Source: Desulfovibrio litoralis DSM 11393
Lineage (GTDB): Bacteria; Desulfobacterota; Desulfovibrionia; Desulfovibrionales; Desulfovibrionaceae
Assembly (NCBI RefSeq): GCF_900143255.1
Contig: NZ_FRDI01000006.1
Span: forward strand, 78,234 to 142,233
DNA length: 64,000 nt
Direction: 5' to 3'
This document shows, piece by piece, positions 34,909-43,577 of the stretch. The position numbers and the translations under genes were made by a program. The notes below the pieces were generated by a model. It was not told where the DNA came from and made no database searches. It saw nothing but the letters and a program-made list of their open reading frames with translations. Each line of letters opens with the position of its first letter. Position 1 is the stretch's first letter.

Positions 34909-35769
34909 ATGAAAATTGGTTTTATTGGTGCTGGTTTAATGGGTGGTCCTTTAGCTCGTAACCTTATTCGCGCCGGAAAAGACGTTTTGGTTTTTGACTT
35001 AAGTAAAGAAGCGATCGATCGCACTTTAGCAGCCGGAAAAACCGGTAAAGCAGCCGCTTCAGTTAATGATATGGCTGGTTGTGATGTTGTGTTTACAAGT
35101 TTGCCTTTGCCACAACACATTAACGGTACTATGCTTGGCGATAAAGGTGTATATTCCTTTTTAAAGAAAGGTGCAGTACATATCGAACTTAGCACTATTG
35201 ACCCGACTACTGCTAATGGATTGGCAAAAGCCGCCGCTGAAAAAGGTATTAAATATCTTCAGTGTACTCTCGGAAAAACTCCGGCACACGCAGAAAAAGC
35301 AGAAGAGCCAATGTTTGTTGGTGGAGACAAAGCTGCCTATGATGCACTCGGCGAAGCTTTCTTTAAAATCTTCGGTATTCCTTTCTTTGTAGGAAGCATT
35401 GACGCTTCTTGTGCTGTTAAATTAATCAGCAACATGGTGGGAATGACGAACCTTGCTGTTTTAGCCGAAGGCATTAAAGCCGGACAAAAAGCCGGTCTTG
35501 ACACCAAACTTCTTTTGGAATTGTTGACCGATACCGGTGCAAGAAGCTTCCAAATGGACGTTCGTGGTCCTTGGATTGCCAACAATGACTTTGATGCACG
35601 TTTTGGTTTAGACCTTGCTTTAAAAGACGTACGTCTCGGTTGCGAAATGACTCGTTCTTTTGGTTTAAATCTTACAATTATTGAAAGTGCTTTAGCTTTA
35701 TATAAAGAAGCCAGTGCTGCCGGTTTTGGAAAAGAAGATTGTAACGCTGTTTACAAATCAGTGAAATAA
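34909..35769 (+). CDS. beta-hydroxyacid dehydrogenase, YihU-like (3-sulfolactaldehyde reductase type)
   Basis: A 286-residue NAD(P)-dependent enzyme. The Rossmann motif GFIGAGLMGGPLA opens the protein and the catalytic lysine is K171 in KLISNMVGM, with N175. At 121-128 it has LGKTPAHA where common 3-hydroxyisobutyrate dehydrogenases have the SGG substrate loop; sulfolactaldehyde reductase YihU has a similar GRTSANA loop that holds the sulfonate. Here it could run in the oxidative direction, DHPS to sulfolactaldehyde. Tartronate semialdehyde reductase is the main alternative. GAGGAG precedes the ATG. Confidence 0.78.
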   Translation: MKIGFIGAGLMGGPLARNLIRAGKDVLVFDLSKEAIDRTLAAGKTGKAAASVNDMAGCDVVFTSLPLPQHINGTMLGDKGVYSFLKKGAVHIELSTIDPTTANGLAKAAAEKGIKYLQCTLGKTPAHAEKAEEPMFVGGDKAAYDALGEAFFKIFGIPFFVGSIDASCAVKLISNMVGMTNLAVLAEGIKAGQKAGLDTKLLLELLTDTGARSFQMDVRGPWIANNDFDARFGLDLALKDVRLGCEMTRSFGLNLTIIESALALYKEASAAGFGKEDCNAVYKSVK

Positions 35770-35786
35770 TTTTTATTAAATCTTGT

Positions 35787-35845
35787 TTAACCAACAAGGC
35801 GTTAATAAAGTCATTATATCTTCTTTATTAAACTTTGTTGGTTTA
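35787..35845 (+). terminator. hairpin terminator after the dehydrogenase gene
   Basis: The arms AACCAACAA and TTGTTGGTT, with inner pairing TTAATAAAG/CTTTATTAA, close a long hairpin, marking the end of the TTT-dehydrogenase transcript. The T-run is weak. Confidence 0.6.
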
Positions 35846-35944
35846 TCCCTCTACAAAGTGCATCAGTGTATTTAGATTTTGGTTTGTGAAACCAAGATTT
35901 ATAGTCCAACCCTTTAATCTTTATTTTGTTTAAGGAGAGACCGT

Positions 35945-36961
35945 ATGAAACGTACCACATTAACCTTTGTTCTGGGTGCAGTCATGGCTTTGGTCATGGC
36001 AATACCTGTTTTTAGCGCCAACGCCGCCGAGTATAAAAAAATGACGATTATGGCAGCCACGGCAAACCCTGAAGGTAGCTTTCACGTTACCGCTTTGAAT
36101 AAGTTTAAAGAAATTATAGAAAAAGAATCAAACGGTGCAATAACTGTTAAGTTGTTCGTCGGTGGTTCTATGGGTGATGAGCAGGCAAACGTAAAACAAT
36201 TGCGTAACGAAGAGCTACACGTTGCTGTTTTGGCAAACGGAAACCTTACTCCTTTTGCTCCTAAAGCAACCACACTTATTTTACCTTATATGTTCCCTAA
36301 GATAGAAAATGCTTATACTCTTTTAGGTAACGAAAAATTTGTAAACGATTTTGGTGATGAAATAGCCAAACAAGGAAAGGTTCGCCCTGTTGCTTGGTTG
36401 ATTGGTGGTTACCGCGTTCTTACCAACTCTAAAAAACCCGTAAAATCTGTTGCTGATTTACAAGGTTTAAAAATACGCGTCCCCCCGGTAAAAATCCAAC
36501 TTGATGCTTTTAAATCTTGGGGAGTAGAACCTCACCCTCTGGCCTGGTCAGAGACTTTTAACGCTCTTCAACAAGGCGTTGTAGACGGACAAGAAAACCC
36601 TCATGCCGTTAACCGCGACCAAAAGTTCTGGGAAGTTCAAAAATATATCACAGATTTACACTATATGCTTTGGGTTGGACCAATCTTAGTTAGTGAAAAC
36701 TGGTATAAAAAGCTTCCTGCTGATACTAAGGCTCTTGTTTTAAAGGCTGCTAAAGACGCTGCTCAGTATGAATGGAAGTGGAGTGCGGAACAAGATCAAA
36801 TTGCTCTTAAAGAGTGTCTTGCTCATGGCATGATTTTAGACCAGCCTGCTGATAATGAAGCAGAGTGGAAAGAAAGAGCTCGTGCTATTTGGCCACAATT
36901 TTATGATGTTGTAGGCGGCAAAAAAGCTCTTGATGATATTTTAGCTATATCTGGTCAATAA
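35945..36961 (+). CDS. DctP-type TRAP transporter substrate-binding protein
   Basis: A 338-residue periplasmic binding protein with a signal peptide (about 1-27, SANAAEYKK junction). The DctP fold is seen in GLKIRVPPVKIQLDAFKSWG and the Arg-containing carboxylate site, followed by the FNALQQGVVDGQENP motif. TRAP systems take up carboxylates and sulfonates with sodium. The DHPS importer HpsKLM and the isethionate importers of related bacteria are TRAP systems, so a C3 sulfonate is a plausible ligand given the neighbours. It is the first gene of dctPQM. Confidence 0.88.
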   Translation: MKRTTLTFVLGAVMALVMAIPVFSANAAEYKKMTIMAATANPEGSFHVTALNKFKEIIEKESNGAITVKLFVGGSMGDEQANVKQLRNEELHVAVLANGNLTPFAPKATTLILPYMFPKIENAYTLLGNEKFVNDFGDEIAKQGKVRPVAWLIGGYRVLTNSKKPVKSVADLQGLKIRVPPVKIQLDAFKSWGVEPHPLAWSETFNALQQGVVDGQENPHAVNRDQKFWEVQKYITDLHYMLWVGPILVSENWYKKLPADTKALVLKAAKDAAQYEWKWSAEQDQIALKECLAHGMILDQPADNEAEWKERARAIWPQFYDVVGGKKALDDILAISGQ

Positions 36962-36977
36962 GATTTAACTCATTTGG

Positions 36978-37010
36978 TGCTTGGCAGGGAAATTTTTCTT
37001 GCCAAGCCAA
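36978..37010 (+). promoter_or_regulatory. intercistronic hairpin between dctP and dctQ
   Basis: The stem GCTTGGCA/TGCCAAGC lies 17 bp after the dctP stop. As with the TTT operon, a stem directly after the binding-protein gene may set the ratio of binding protein to permease. Confidence 0.65.
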
Positions 37011-37039
37011 CAGTTAACCAGATTTGCGAGGAAATCATT

Positions 37040-37552
37040 ATGGGATTATTGCGTAATTTATATGACAATATTGAAGAATATTTGTGCGTTTCTGCACTCT
37101 TTATCATGATTGTTTGTCTTAGCTTGCAAGTTTTTATGAGAATTTTGTCAGGCTCTGCTTTGGATTGGACAGAGGAATTAAGCCGTTACAGCTTTATCTG
37201 GGCGGTTTATATAGGTAGTGTTCTGGCTGCTAAAAAATTTCAACACGTCAGAGTTACTGCACAGTTTATGTTTTTTTCACCCCCGGTGAAACTTTTCTTA
37301 AGAATATTGATTGATGCTGTTTGGGTAGCCTTTAATTTAGTTTTTGCTTACTACAGTTATTTTATTGTTGCCGATGGTCTTTTATTTCCCGAAGATTCTC
37401 CGACCATGCCTTTCTTAATTAAAGCATATGTAGAGATGATTATCCCTATTGCCTTTGTTTTCATGAGCTGGCGAATTATTGAAGGATATTACAAACTATG
37501 GCGAGCAGGCGAGCTTTATAACTTGGTAAAATATGAAGAGGAGGCACAATAA
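37040..37552 (+). CDS. DctQ-type TRAP small permease subunit
   Basis: A 170-residue membrane protein with four predicted segments and the DctQ signature LDWTEELSRYSFIWAVYIG. The start is ATG 37040 behind GAGGAAAT; upstream in-frame codons fall within the hairpin. Its stop codon overlaps the start of dctM by one base, so the two permease subunits are translationally coupled. Confidence 0.9.
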   Translation: MGLLRNLYDNIEEYLCVSALFIMIVCLSLQVFMRILSGSALDWTEELSRYSFIWAVYIGSVLAAKKFQHVRVTAQFMFFSPPVKLFLRILIDAVWVAFNLVFAYYSYFIVADGLLFPEDSPTMPFLIKAYVEMIIPIAFVFMSWRIIEGYYKLWRAGELYNLVKYEEEAQ

Positions 37553-38844
37553 TGAGTGTATTAGCTGTTGTTGCTCTCGCTTTAGTTGTATTATTTTTAT
37601 TGGGAATGCCTATTTTTGCCTCTTTGGCTATTGCCAGTTTTATCGCTTTAATGACCAGTGATATTTTGCCTCTTTCCGTTGTTCATAACTCTTTGTTTGA
37701 CGGATTAAACCTGTTTCCTCTTTTGGCGATTCCTTGCTTTATTGTTGCCGGAAGTATTATGGAACAAGGTAATATAACCAACCAGATTATTGACGTTATG
37801 AAACAGCTTGTCGGGCGTGTTTATGGTGGTCTTGGAATGGTTACTATTTTAGCCTGTATGTTCTTTGCGGCTATTTCAGGCTCAGGCCCCGGAACTGTTG
37901 CGGCGGTTGGTTCTATTTTGATTCCCGCTATGTTAAAAAACGGCTACAGTAAAGACTATGCTGCCGCTGTTGCCTCATCGGGCGGTACTTTGGGAATTTT
38001 AATTCCACCAAGTAACCCAATGATTATTTATGCGATTTTAGGAAACTTATCTATAACTGCTATGTTTACTGCCGGATTTGTTCCCGGTGCTATTGTTGCT
38101 TTTGCCCAGATCGTAACAGCTTGGGCTTTGGCAAGAAAACATGGTTTTAGAGATATGGAGTCTCCTCCGTTTAATTTTAAACACTTTCTTAAAACTTGTT
38201 TCCGCGGCAGTTTCGCCTTGCTGACTCCGGTTATTATCTTGGGTAGTATCTATTCAGGTTATGCAACACCGGTTGAAGCTTCTATTGTGGCGATTGCATG
38301 GGCTTTATTTGTCGGTGGTGTAATTAACCGTTCTTTATCCGGACACGGCTTATACACAGCCTTGCTTGACGGTGCTATGGTTTGCGGTGCTGTTTTAATT
38401 ATTGTTGGAACTTCCACTTTATTCGGTAAGATTTTAACTTACGAAGAAGCTCCGTTAAGACTTGCCAAGGCAATTATGAGTATTTCAACCAACAAAGTGG
38501 TTGTTCTTCTAATGATTGCGGCTTTATTGTATTTCTTGGGTATGTTTATGGAGACCTTATCTACAATTATTATTGTAGCTCCGGTTCTTTTACCTGTTGC
38601 CACTCAACTTGATATAAACCACATTCACCTTGGTATTATCATGGTTGTAACAAACGAAGTAGCATTGTTGTCGCCGCCTTTGGGGGTAAACCTCTTTGTT
38701 TCTTCTCGAATAGCGAACGTATCGCTTGAACGCTTATCGGTAAGTGTTTTGCCTTATATTCTTGCTTTAACGGTTTGTATAGTATTGTTTATCCTCTTTC
38801 CGGAAATCATACTCTTCTTACCAAGAATGTTTAACTTGTTATAA
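37552..38844 (+). CDS. DctM-type TRAP large permease subunit
   Basis: A 430-residue permease with about twelve hydrophobic segments and family motifs SGSGPGTVAAVGSILIPAM and GGTLGILIPPSNPMIIY. It forms the ion-coupled channel of the TRAP transporter with the DctQ protein just upstream and takes ligand from the DctP protein. GAGGAGG precedes the ATG. Confidence 0.92.
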   Translation: MSVLAVVALALVVLFLLGMPIFASLAIASFIALMTSDILPLSVVHNSLFDGLNLFPLLAIPCFIVAGSIMEQGNITNQIIDVMKQLVGRVYGGLGMVTILACMFFAAISGSGPGTVAAVGSILIPAMLKNGYSKDYAAAVASSGGTLGILIPPSNPMIIYAILGNLSITAMFTAGFVPGAIVAFAQIVTAWALARKHGFRDMESPPFNFKHFLKTCFRGSFALLTPVIILGSIYSGYATPVEASIVAIAWALFVGGVINRSLSGHGLYTALLDGAMVCGAVLIIVGTSTLFGKILTYEEAPLRLAKAIMSISTNKVVVLLMIAALLYFLGMFMETLSTIIIVAPVLLPVATQLDINHIHLGIIMVVTNEVALLSPPLGVNLFVSSRIANVSLERLSVSVLPYILALTVCIVLFILFPEIILFLPRMFNLL

Positions 38845-38847
38845 AAA

Positions 38848-38891
38848 AAAACTTCTGAAGCCAAATTTTGCGAGTTTGGCTTCAGAATTAT
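38848..38891 (+). terminator. terminator of the dctPQM operon
   Basis: The stem TTCTGAAGCCAAA/TTTGGCTTCAGAA (13 bp) lies immediately after the dctM stop codon, with A-rich and T-containing flanks. Confidence 0.8.
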
Positions 38892-39057
38892 AAATTGGTA
38901 AATAACATACTTTCATAACTGTTTTTAGTTTTTTTGTGTGTTTTTATATATGGTTTGTGGCGGAGCAAATTTATTTTAATCTTTAATATATAATAATTAT
39001 TAAGTTTTTTAACATCATATATTGATGTGAATTTTAAACTTAGAAAGTGAGGACAAT

Positions 39058-40914
39058 ATGGCTTTTGGTTATAATGGAAAGATACTCCATGTTGATTTAA
39101 GTAAAGGTGAATGTACTGTAGAAACTCCCGATGAAGTATTTTATCGTACTTATTGGGGTGGTGGTGCGTTAGCAAGTTATTACTTGTTGAAATTTATCCC
39201 TAAAGGTGCTGATGCTTTAGGACCGGATAACGTTTTGGTATTTGCAACTTCAGTTCTTTGCGGTGCACCTCTTTCAGGGTTCTCTCGTTTTACTGTTGCA
39301 GCTAAAAATCCATTAACCAATGGTTTTGGAGAATCTGAAGCCGGTGGTTATTTTGGACCGGAATTAAAACATGCCGGTTATGATGCTGTTGTATTTCGTG
39401 GAAAATCAGCAAAACCTGTTTATCTTTGGATCAAAGACGGAAAAGCTGAACTGCGTGATGCATCAAAAGTTTGGGGTAAAGAAAATGCCCAGTGTCAAGA
39501 TATGATTCGTGAAGAACTCAGCGAACCAAAAGCCAGAGTTGCATCTATCGGACCAGCCGGTGAAAAACAAGTTTTATTCGCTTGTATTATGAACGAATTG
39601 GCTCACGCCAACGGTCGTTGCGGAATGGGTGCGGTTATGGGTTCTAAAAACCTTAAAGCCGTTGTTTGTCTTGGAAACGAAGAAAGCATAGAATATGCCG
39701 ATGCCGAAGCTTTGAAAGAAGTTGGAAGCTGGCATCGTAAAGCCATTGCTGCTCATATGCCAAACGTAAACCTTGGTAAATTTGGTACACCTATGCACGT
39801 TATGGCACAACAAAACGCAGGTATCTTGCCTACTCGTAACTGGAAAGAAGGCGTTTTTGAACATGCCGAGGCTATTGGTTTACCGGGCTATGAAAAAATA
39901 TTGAAAAAACGTCATACCTGTTACAAGTGTTCTGTTGCTTGTAAACGTGTTGTTACTTGTGTTTCTGATGAGCGTTACGGCGGTCCTGAATATGAAACAT
40001 TGGCAGCTCTTGGTTCTTTGTGTGGCGTTGGTGATTTAGAAGCGGTTTGTAAAGGACATGAGCGTTGTAACGCCCTTGGTCTTGATACCGTTGGAACAGG
40101 AGCTGTTGTAGCTTTTGCCATGGAAATGATGGAAAAAGGCATTACCAAACTGAGCGACGGACGCACCATTAAATTTGGCGACAAAAACGGTATGGTTGAG
40201 CTAGTTGAAATGATCGCCAATCGCAAAGATTTGGGCGATATTTTGGCTCTCGGCATTCAAAGAGCTGGTAAAAAGATTGGTAACGGTGCGGAAGAACTTA
40301 ACTTTACTGTTAAAGGACAAGAACCAGCTTTCCACGATCCTCGTGGTAAAACCGGCGTTGGAATGGGCTTTGCTCTTTCTCCTACCGGTGCTGATCATAT
40401 TGAAGCCCCTCACGAAGTTGCCTTCCAAGGTGATGCTGTAAAAATGATTAAACCTTTAGGTATTTTAGAACCACCTAAACCTTTATCTAATGATGCCGAA
40501 AAAGTACGTTATTTTATATACGGTCAACAAACTTGGGCAATGAACAACACTTTAAGCATTTGTAACTTTGTTGTTGCTCCTATTTTTGCTATGAGCTACG
40601 CTAAGCTTTGTGAGGCTGTTCAAGCTATTACAGGTTGGGAAACTTCCTTGTTTGAACTTATGAAGGCGGCGGAACGTTCTATTGTTTTAGCTCGTATGTT
40701 TAACGCTCGCGAAGGGTTAGATCGTAAAGACGACAAGCTCTTTAAGCGTTTATACGAAGCTCTTCCTGCCGGTCCTTCAGCCGGTAAAAAGATTGACGAA
40801 GCCGAATTCCGTAAGGCTTTAGACCTTTATTATGATATGGTCGGTTGGGACGAAAACGGTATTCCACGTAAGGGTACCTTGCACCAGCTTAACCTTGGTT
40901 TTTTAGCTGAGTAG
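39058..40914 (+). CDS. aldehyde:ferredoxin oxidoreductase
   Basis: A 618-residue tungsten-type AOR of standard length. The N-terminal pterin domain has SGFSRFTVAAKNPLTNG; the Fe-S ligands are CYKCSVAC (C288, C291, C295) plus a later cysteine in LSICNF. The second pterin-binding region is around ALGLDTVGTG. It catalyses aldehyde to carboxylate with reduction of ferredoxin. It lies after the TRAP operon with its own upstream gap and GTGAGGA ribosome site. In this cluster sulfolactaldehyde is a reasonable substrate candidate, replacing an NAD-linked SlaB-type dehydrogenase; that is inference. Confidence 0.9.
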   Translation: MAFGYNGKILHVDLSKGECTVETPDEVFYRTYWGGGALASYYLLKFIPKGADALGPDNVLVFATSVLCGAPLSGFSRFTVAAKNPLTNGFGESEAGGYFGPELKHAGYDAVVFRGKSAKPVYLWIKDGKAELRDASKVWGKENAQCQDMIREELSEPKARVASIGPAGEKQVLFACIMNELAHANGRCGMGAVMGSKNLKAVVCLGNEESIEYADAEALKEVGSWHRKAIAAHMPNVNLGKFGTPMHVMAQQNAGILPTRNWKEGVFEHAEAIGLPGYEKILKKRHTCYKCSVACKRVVTCVSDERYGGPEYETLAALGSLCGVGDLEAVCKGHERCNALGLDTVGTGAVVAFAMEMMEKGITKLSDGRTIKFGDKNGMVELVEMIANRKDLGDILALGIQRAGKKIGNGAEELNFTVKGQEPAFHDPRGKTGVGMGFALSPTGADHIEAPHEVAFQGDAVKMIKPLGILEPPKPLSNDAEKVRYFIYGQQTWAMNNTLSICNFVVAPIFAMSYAKLCEAVQAITGWETSLFELMKAAERSIVLARMFNAREGLDRKDDKLFKRLYEALPAGPSAGKKIDEAEFRKALDLYYDMVGWDENGIPRKGTLHQLNLGFLAE

Positions 40915-40925
40915 AGATTAAATAT

Positions 40926-40967
40926 TAAAAAGACCGTTACATTTTTTGGTGTAACGGTCTTTTTTTG
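40926..40967 (+). terminator. terminator of the AOR gene (copy A)
   Basis: A perfect stem AAAGACCGTTAC/GTAACGGTCTTT is followed by T residues. A second copy with one mismatch lies at 41399-41440 before the intact HPt gene and serves the opposite strand too. Confidence 0.85.
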
Positions 40968-40972
40968 TATAT

Positions 40973-41086
40973 AAGACTATTATAACCCATAATTTTGAGT
41001 TACTTTTTTTGTTGAGTTGCTTTTTTTTGTAATTTTTGAAAGTTTTTTTCGGCGAAAGCCTTTTTGAGTCTATTGCAAATATTATC
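40973..41086 (+). mobile_element. MITE-like element inside the duplicated segment
   Basis: A 114-bp diverged copy starting AAGACTATTATAACCC and ending in CTATTGCAAATATTATC. It is flanked by TATAT on both sides (40968-40972, 41087-41091). The unoccupied site is preserved in the tandem paralogous copy at 41443-41447, which confirms the insertion and its 5-bp target duplication. Confidence 0.78.
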
Positions 41087-41337
41087 TATATTTTATTTAA
41101 GGCTTCAATTAATTGTTCTTTTGTTTGTTCGAGAATGGCTAAGTTTTTTTCTGCTTCTTCCGCTTTTTCATCTCGGCAACTATATTCCAAAAGTGTGGCA
41201 ATTTCTCTTAAGTCTTCGGCTCCGACTATTGCCAAAGTGCCTTTAAGAGAGTGTGCCATACGCATGGCATCGTGCCATTGTTGAGCCTTCATTGCATTTT
41301 TAATGCTGTTTAAATTTCCGACTAATGATTGGGCAAG
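41087..41337 (-). pseudogene. truncated copy of the HPt gene
   Basis: It repeats the C-terminal ~80 codons of the intact HPt gene at 41442-41792, with only a few base differences, including the phospho-acceptor MAHSLKG. The first ~35 codons are missing and replaced by MITE-derived sequence at 41338. A 68-residue product starting at an internal Met is possible but unlikely to be a proper gene. Confidence 0.8.
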
Positions 41338-41383
41338 GGAAAATTTAATTTTCCTGTAAAATTAGTTGTTTTGCAATTGTCTT
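41338..41383 (-). mobile_element. MITE fragment truncating the HPt copy
   Basis: GGAAAATTTAATTTTCC and GTTTTGCAATTGTCTT are the internal hairpin and the terminal repeat of the MITE in reverse. The other end is missing at the junction with the broken HPt copy. Confidence 0.65.
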
Positions 41384-41398
41384 ATCAGCTTGAAAATA

Positions 41399-41441
41399 TT
41401 AAAAATACCGTTACATTTTTTGGTGTAACGGTCTTTTTTTG
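41399..41441. terminator. terminator hairpin, copy B
   Basis: A duplicate of the hairpin at 40926-40967 (ACCGTTAC/GTAACGGT core). It now lies directly after the stop codon of the intact HPt gene, on the minus strand. Confidence 0.75.
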
Positions 41442-41792
41442 TTATATTTTATTTAAGGCTTCAATTAATTGTTCTTTTGTTTGTTTGAGAATGGCTAAGT
41501 TTTTTTCGGCTTCTTCCGCTTTTTCATCTCGGCAACTATATTCCAAAAGTGTGGCAATTTCTCTTAAGTCTTCGGCTCCGACTATTGCCAAAGTGCCTTT
41601 AAGAGAGTGTGCCATACGCATGGCGTCGTGCCATTGTTGAGCCTTCATTGCATTTTTAATACTGGTTAAATTTCCGACTAATGATTGGGCAAAGGTGTGT
41701 GATATTTCTTGAAACAAAGGCAGGTCGCCGATGCGTTCAAAGGCTTCTTTGGTATTTAAGGGAGCTATTTTTAGTGGTTGTGCTGTTGTCAT
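41442..41792 (-). CDS. histidine phosphotransfer (HPt) protein
   Basis: A 116-residue four-helix HPt domain with the phospho-acceptor histidine in MAHSLKGTLAIVGAEDL. Such proteins relay phosphate between hybrid kinases and response regulators. No kinase or receiver gene lies nearby, so its partners are elsewhere. It was duplicated together with the hairpin next to it; the second copy is broken. Confidence 0.88.
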   Translation of the reverse strand: MTTAQPLKIAPLNTKEAFERIGDLPLFQEISHTFAQSLVGNLTSIKNAMKAQQWHDAMRMAHSLKGTLAIVGAEDLREIATLLEYSCRDEKAEEAEKNLAILKQTKEQLIEALNKI

Positions 41793-41844
41793 TTTAATTT
41801 ACCTTTTAATTTACCTTTTAAATTACCTTAGTTAAGTTTACCTA

Positions 41845-42453
41845 TTATAAACAATGTCCGGCCTCTTTCGCTAAATTTAAACCGCCACAATCTCCGTTAA
41901 GACACGCTTTATTGAAATCTTCACAAGCAGCCTCAACTTTTTCCAATAAGACGTTGAGAGTTCCTCTAAAGTTATACGCACGGTGTTGATGTGGGTTTAT
42001 TCTAATTGACTCGTCTAAATCTCGTTGTGCTCCTATTGTATTGCCGCTGTGCATTGAAACAAGACCACGATAGGCGTAGTTCATAGCACTTGGGTCAAGC
42101 CTGATTGCCTTGGTTATATCATCAAAGGCTTCTTCCCACTTGGTAAGTTCGCTTAAAGCCAAACCTCGCCAAAGATAGGCTTCGGCATAGTTTGGTTCAA
42201 GTTGAATTACTTTATTTAAGAGAGCTATGGCTTGTTCCGGGTCAGAACAATTGTCTTCGGTTTCCCACAACGCATAGGCGAGTGCAAAGGAGTCTTTTGC
42301 CTCTTGGCTGTATTCTTGTTTTTGTGGTGCTTGTGTTGTCTGTGTTTCTTGTTTTGTGCTGTTAACATTAAAGATTGAACAAGCACAAAGCGTTAAAGTT
42401 AATAAGGTTAAAAAGCTTAATTTGATTATTGTATTTAACAAAGAAGATTTCAT
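41845..42453 (-). CDS. TPR-repeat lipoprotein
   Basis: A 202-residue protein with a lipoprotein signal peptide (lipobox LCAC, acylated Cys about 25) and about three tetratricopeptide repeats (AYLWRGLALSELTKWEEAF, MNYAYRGLVSMHSGNTIGA, RAYNFRGTLNVLLEKVEAA). It is likely anchored in the outer or inner membrane as a scaffold. It lies about 50 bp downstream of the HPt gene's start, in the same direction as it. Specific function unknown. Confidence 0.82.
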   Translation of the reverse strand: MKSSLLNTIIKLSFLTLLTLTLCACSIFNVNSTKQETQTTQAPQKQEYSQEAKDSFALAYALWETEDNCSDPEQAIALLNKVIQLEPNYAEAYLWRGLALSELTKWEEAFDDITKAIRLDPSAMNYAYRGLVSMHSGNTIGAQRDLDESIRINPHQHRAYNFRGTLNVLLEKVEAACEDFNKACLNGDCGGLNLAKEAGHCL

Positions 42454-42580
42454 ATTTTTATCCGTTTAAGTTAAAGCGTTAATATAAGTTTATTAAAAAA
42501 ACATCAAGCAAAATCGAAATAATTTTTTAAAAAGTTTATATAAATTAGCATGATAAAGATTAATCAACTCGCGGTTCGGC

Positions 42581-43462
42581 TTAAAGTGCTTTTTTGATTA
42601 TATTCAAGACTTGATTATAATCTAAATCATGTCCTGTCCATCTTTTAAATTGAGCCAAGCCTTGTTCAATAAACATGGGCAGTCCGTTTAAAGTTAGGCG
42701 ATTTTGAGCTTTTGCCGTTTTCAAAAATACTGTTTCGGCGGGGCTATAGATAAGGTCATAGGCAATAAACAAGTTGTTGAGCTTGTTTTCTTTGATTGGA
42801 TTTATAGTAAAGTCAGGCAGGGGGCTTAAACTTTCCCTCTCGCCCTTTAAACCCAAGGGGGTTGAATTTACTAAAATATTTGTTGGAAGTTCCGCCCTTT
42901 TTTCCCACGCTATGGTTTTAATATTAAACTCTGTGGCGAGTTCTTCGGCTTGTTCTTTGCGTCTGGCAGTAATTTGAATATCGTTACAGCCCATTTTTTT
43001 TAGACCAATAATTGCCGCTCTGGCTGCTCCGCCGGCCCCTAAAATAAGAGAGCTGTAATCTTTTAAAAGGAGTTTCGAGTCGTAAGATTCTGATTTATCA
43101 GTGTGTTTTATTATCATTTTTTCTAAAGGTAGAGAAAATCCGATAATATCGGTATTATCTCCGCAAAGTTGTGTATCTTCCCAATAGATTGTATTAACTG
43201 CTCCGGCTTGTTTGGCTTCGGGTGTGATTTTATCTAAAAAAGGAATTACGGCTTCTTTGTGTGGAATTGTAACGCTTAAGCCGCTAATTGGAAGCTGACG
43301 CAGGCTTTGCATAAACGCATTTAACTCAGCTTTTTGTTTTTCAAAGCGAAAATATGCTCCGGGGTAATTTAAGGTTTGAAAGCCAAAGTTGTGCAATAGC
43401 GGGCTTAGACTGTGTCCTAGCGGATAACCCAAAATTCCGAATATTTTTTGTGGTATGAACAT
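42581..43462 (-). CDS. aroE: shikimate dehydrogenase
   Basis: A 293-residue NADP-dependent enzyme that reduces 3-dehydroshikimate to shikimate in aromatic amino acid synthesis. Substrate motifs GYPLGHSLSPLLHNFG and SVTIPHKE and the nucleotide loop LILGAGGAARAAI are intact, as is NSTPLGLKG. It is divergent from grpE. Confidence 0.94.
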   Translation of the reverse strand: MFIPQKIFGILGYPLGHSLSPLLHNFGFQTLNYPGAYFRFEKQKAELNAFMQSLRQLPISGLSVTIPHKEAVIPFLDKITPEAKQAGAVNTIYWEDTQLCGDNTDIIGFSLPLEKMIIKHTDKSESYDSKLLLKDYSSLILGAGGAARAAIIGLKKMGCNDIQITARRKEQAEELATEFNIKTIAWEKRAELPTNILVNSTPLGLKGERESLSPLPDFTINPIKENKLNNLFIAYDLIYSPAETVFLKTAKAQNRLTLNGLPMFIEQGLAQFKRWTGHDLDYNQVLNIIKKAL

Positions 43463-43577
43463 AATAAATTAAGTATTGTTAAAGATATTTGCCGATTAAT
43501 CTTGACATGCTGACAAGGGTGATTACTAATATAGCTTAGTATAATATTTTTTATATCAAAATGCCAGAGAGAGTTTT

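Noticed and set aside
41329-41640. 103-codon plus-strand frame
   Set aside because: It is antisense to the HPt gene and runs through MITE sequence and the hairpin.
43502-43545. Heat-shock or sigma-70 promoter before grpE
   Set aside because: TTGACA and TATAAT are present but their spacing does not form a standard promoter, and no CIRCE dyad was seen.
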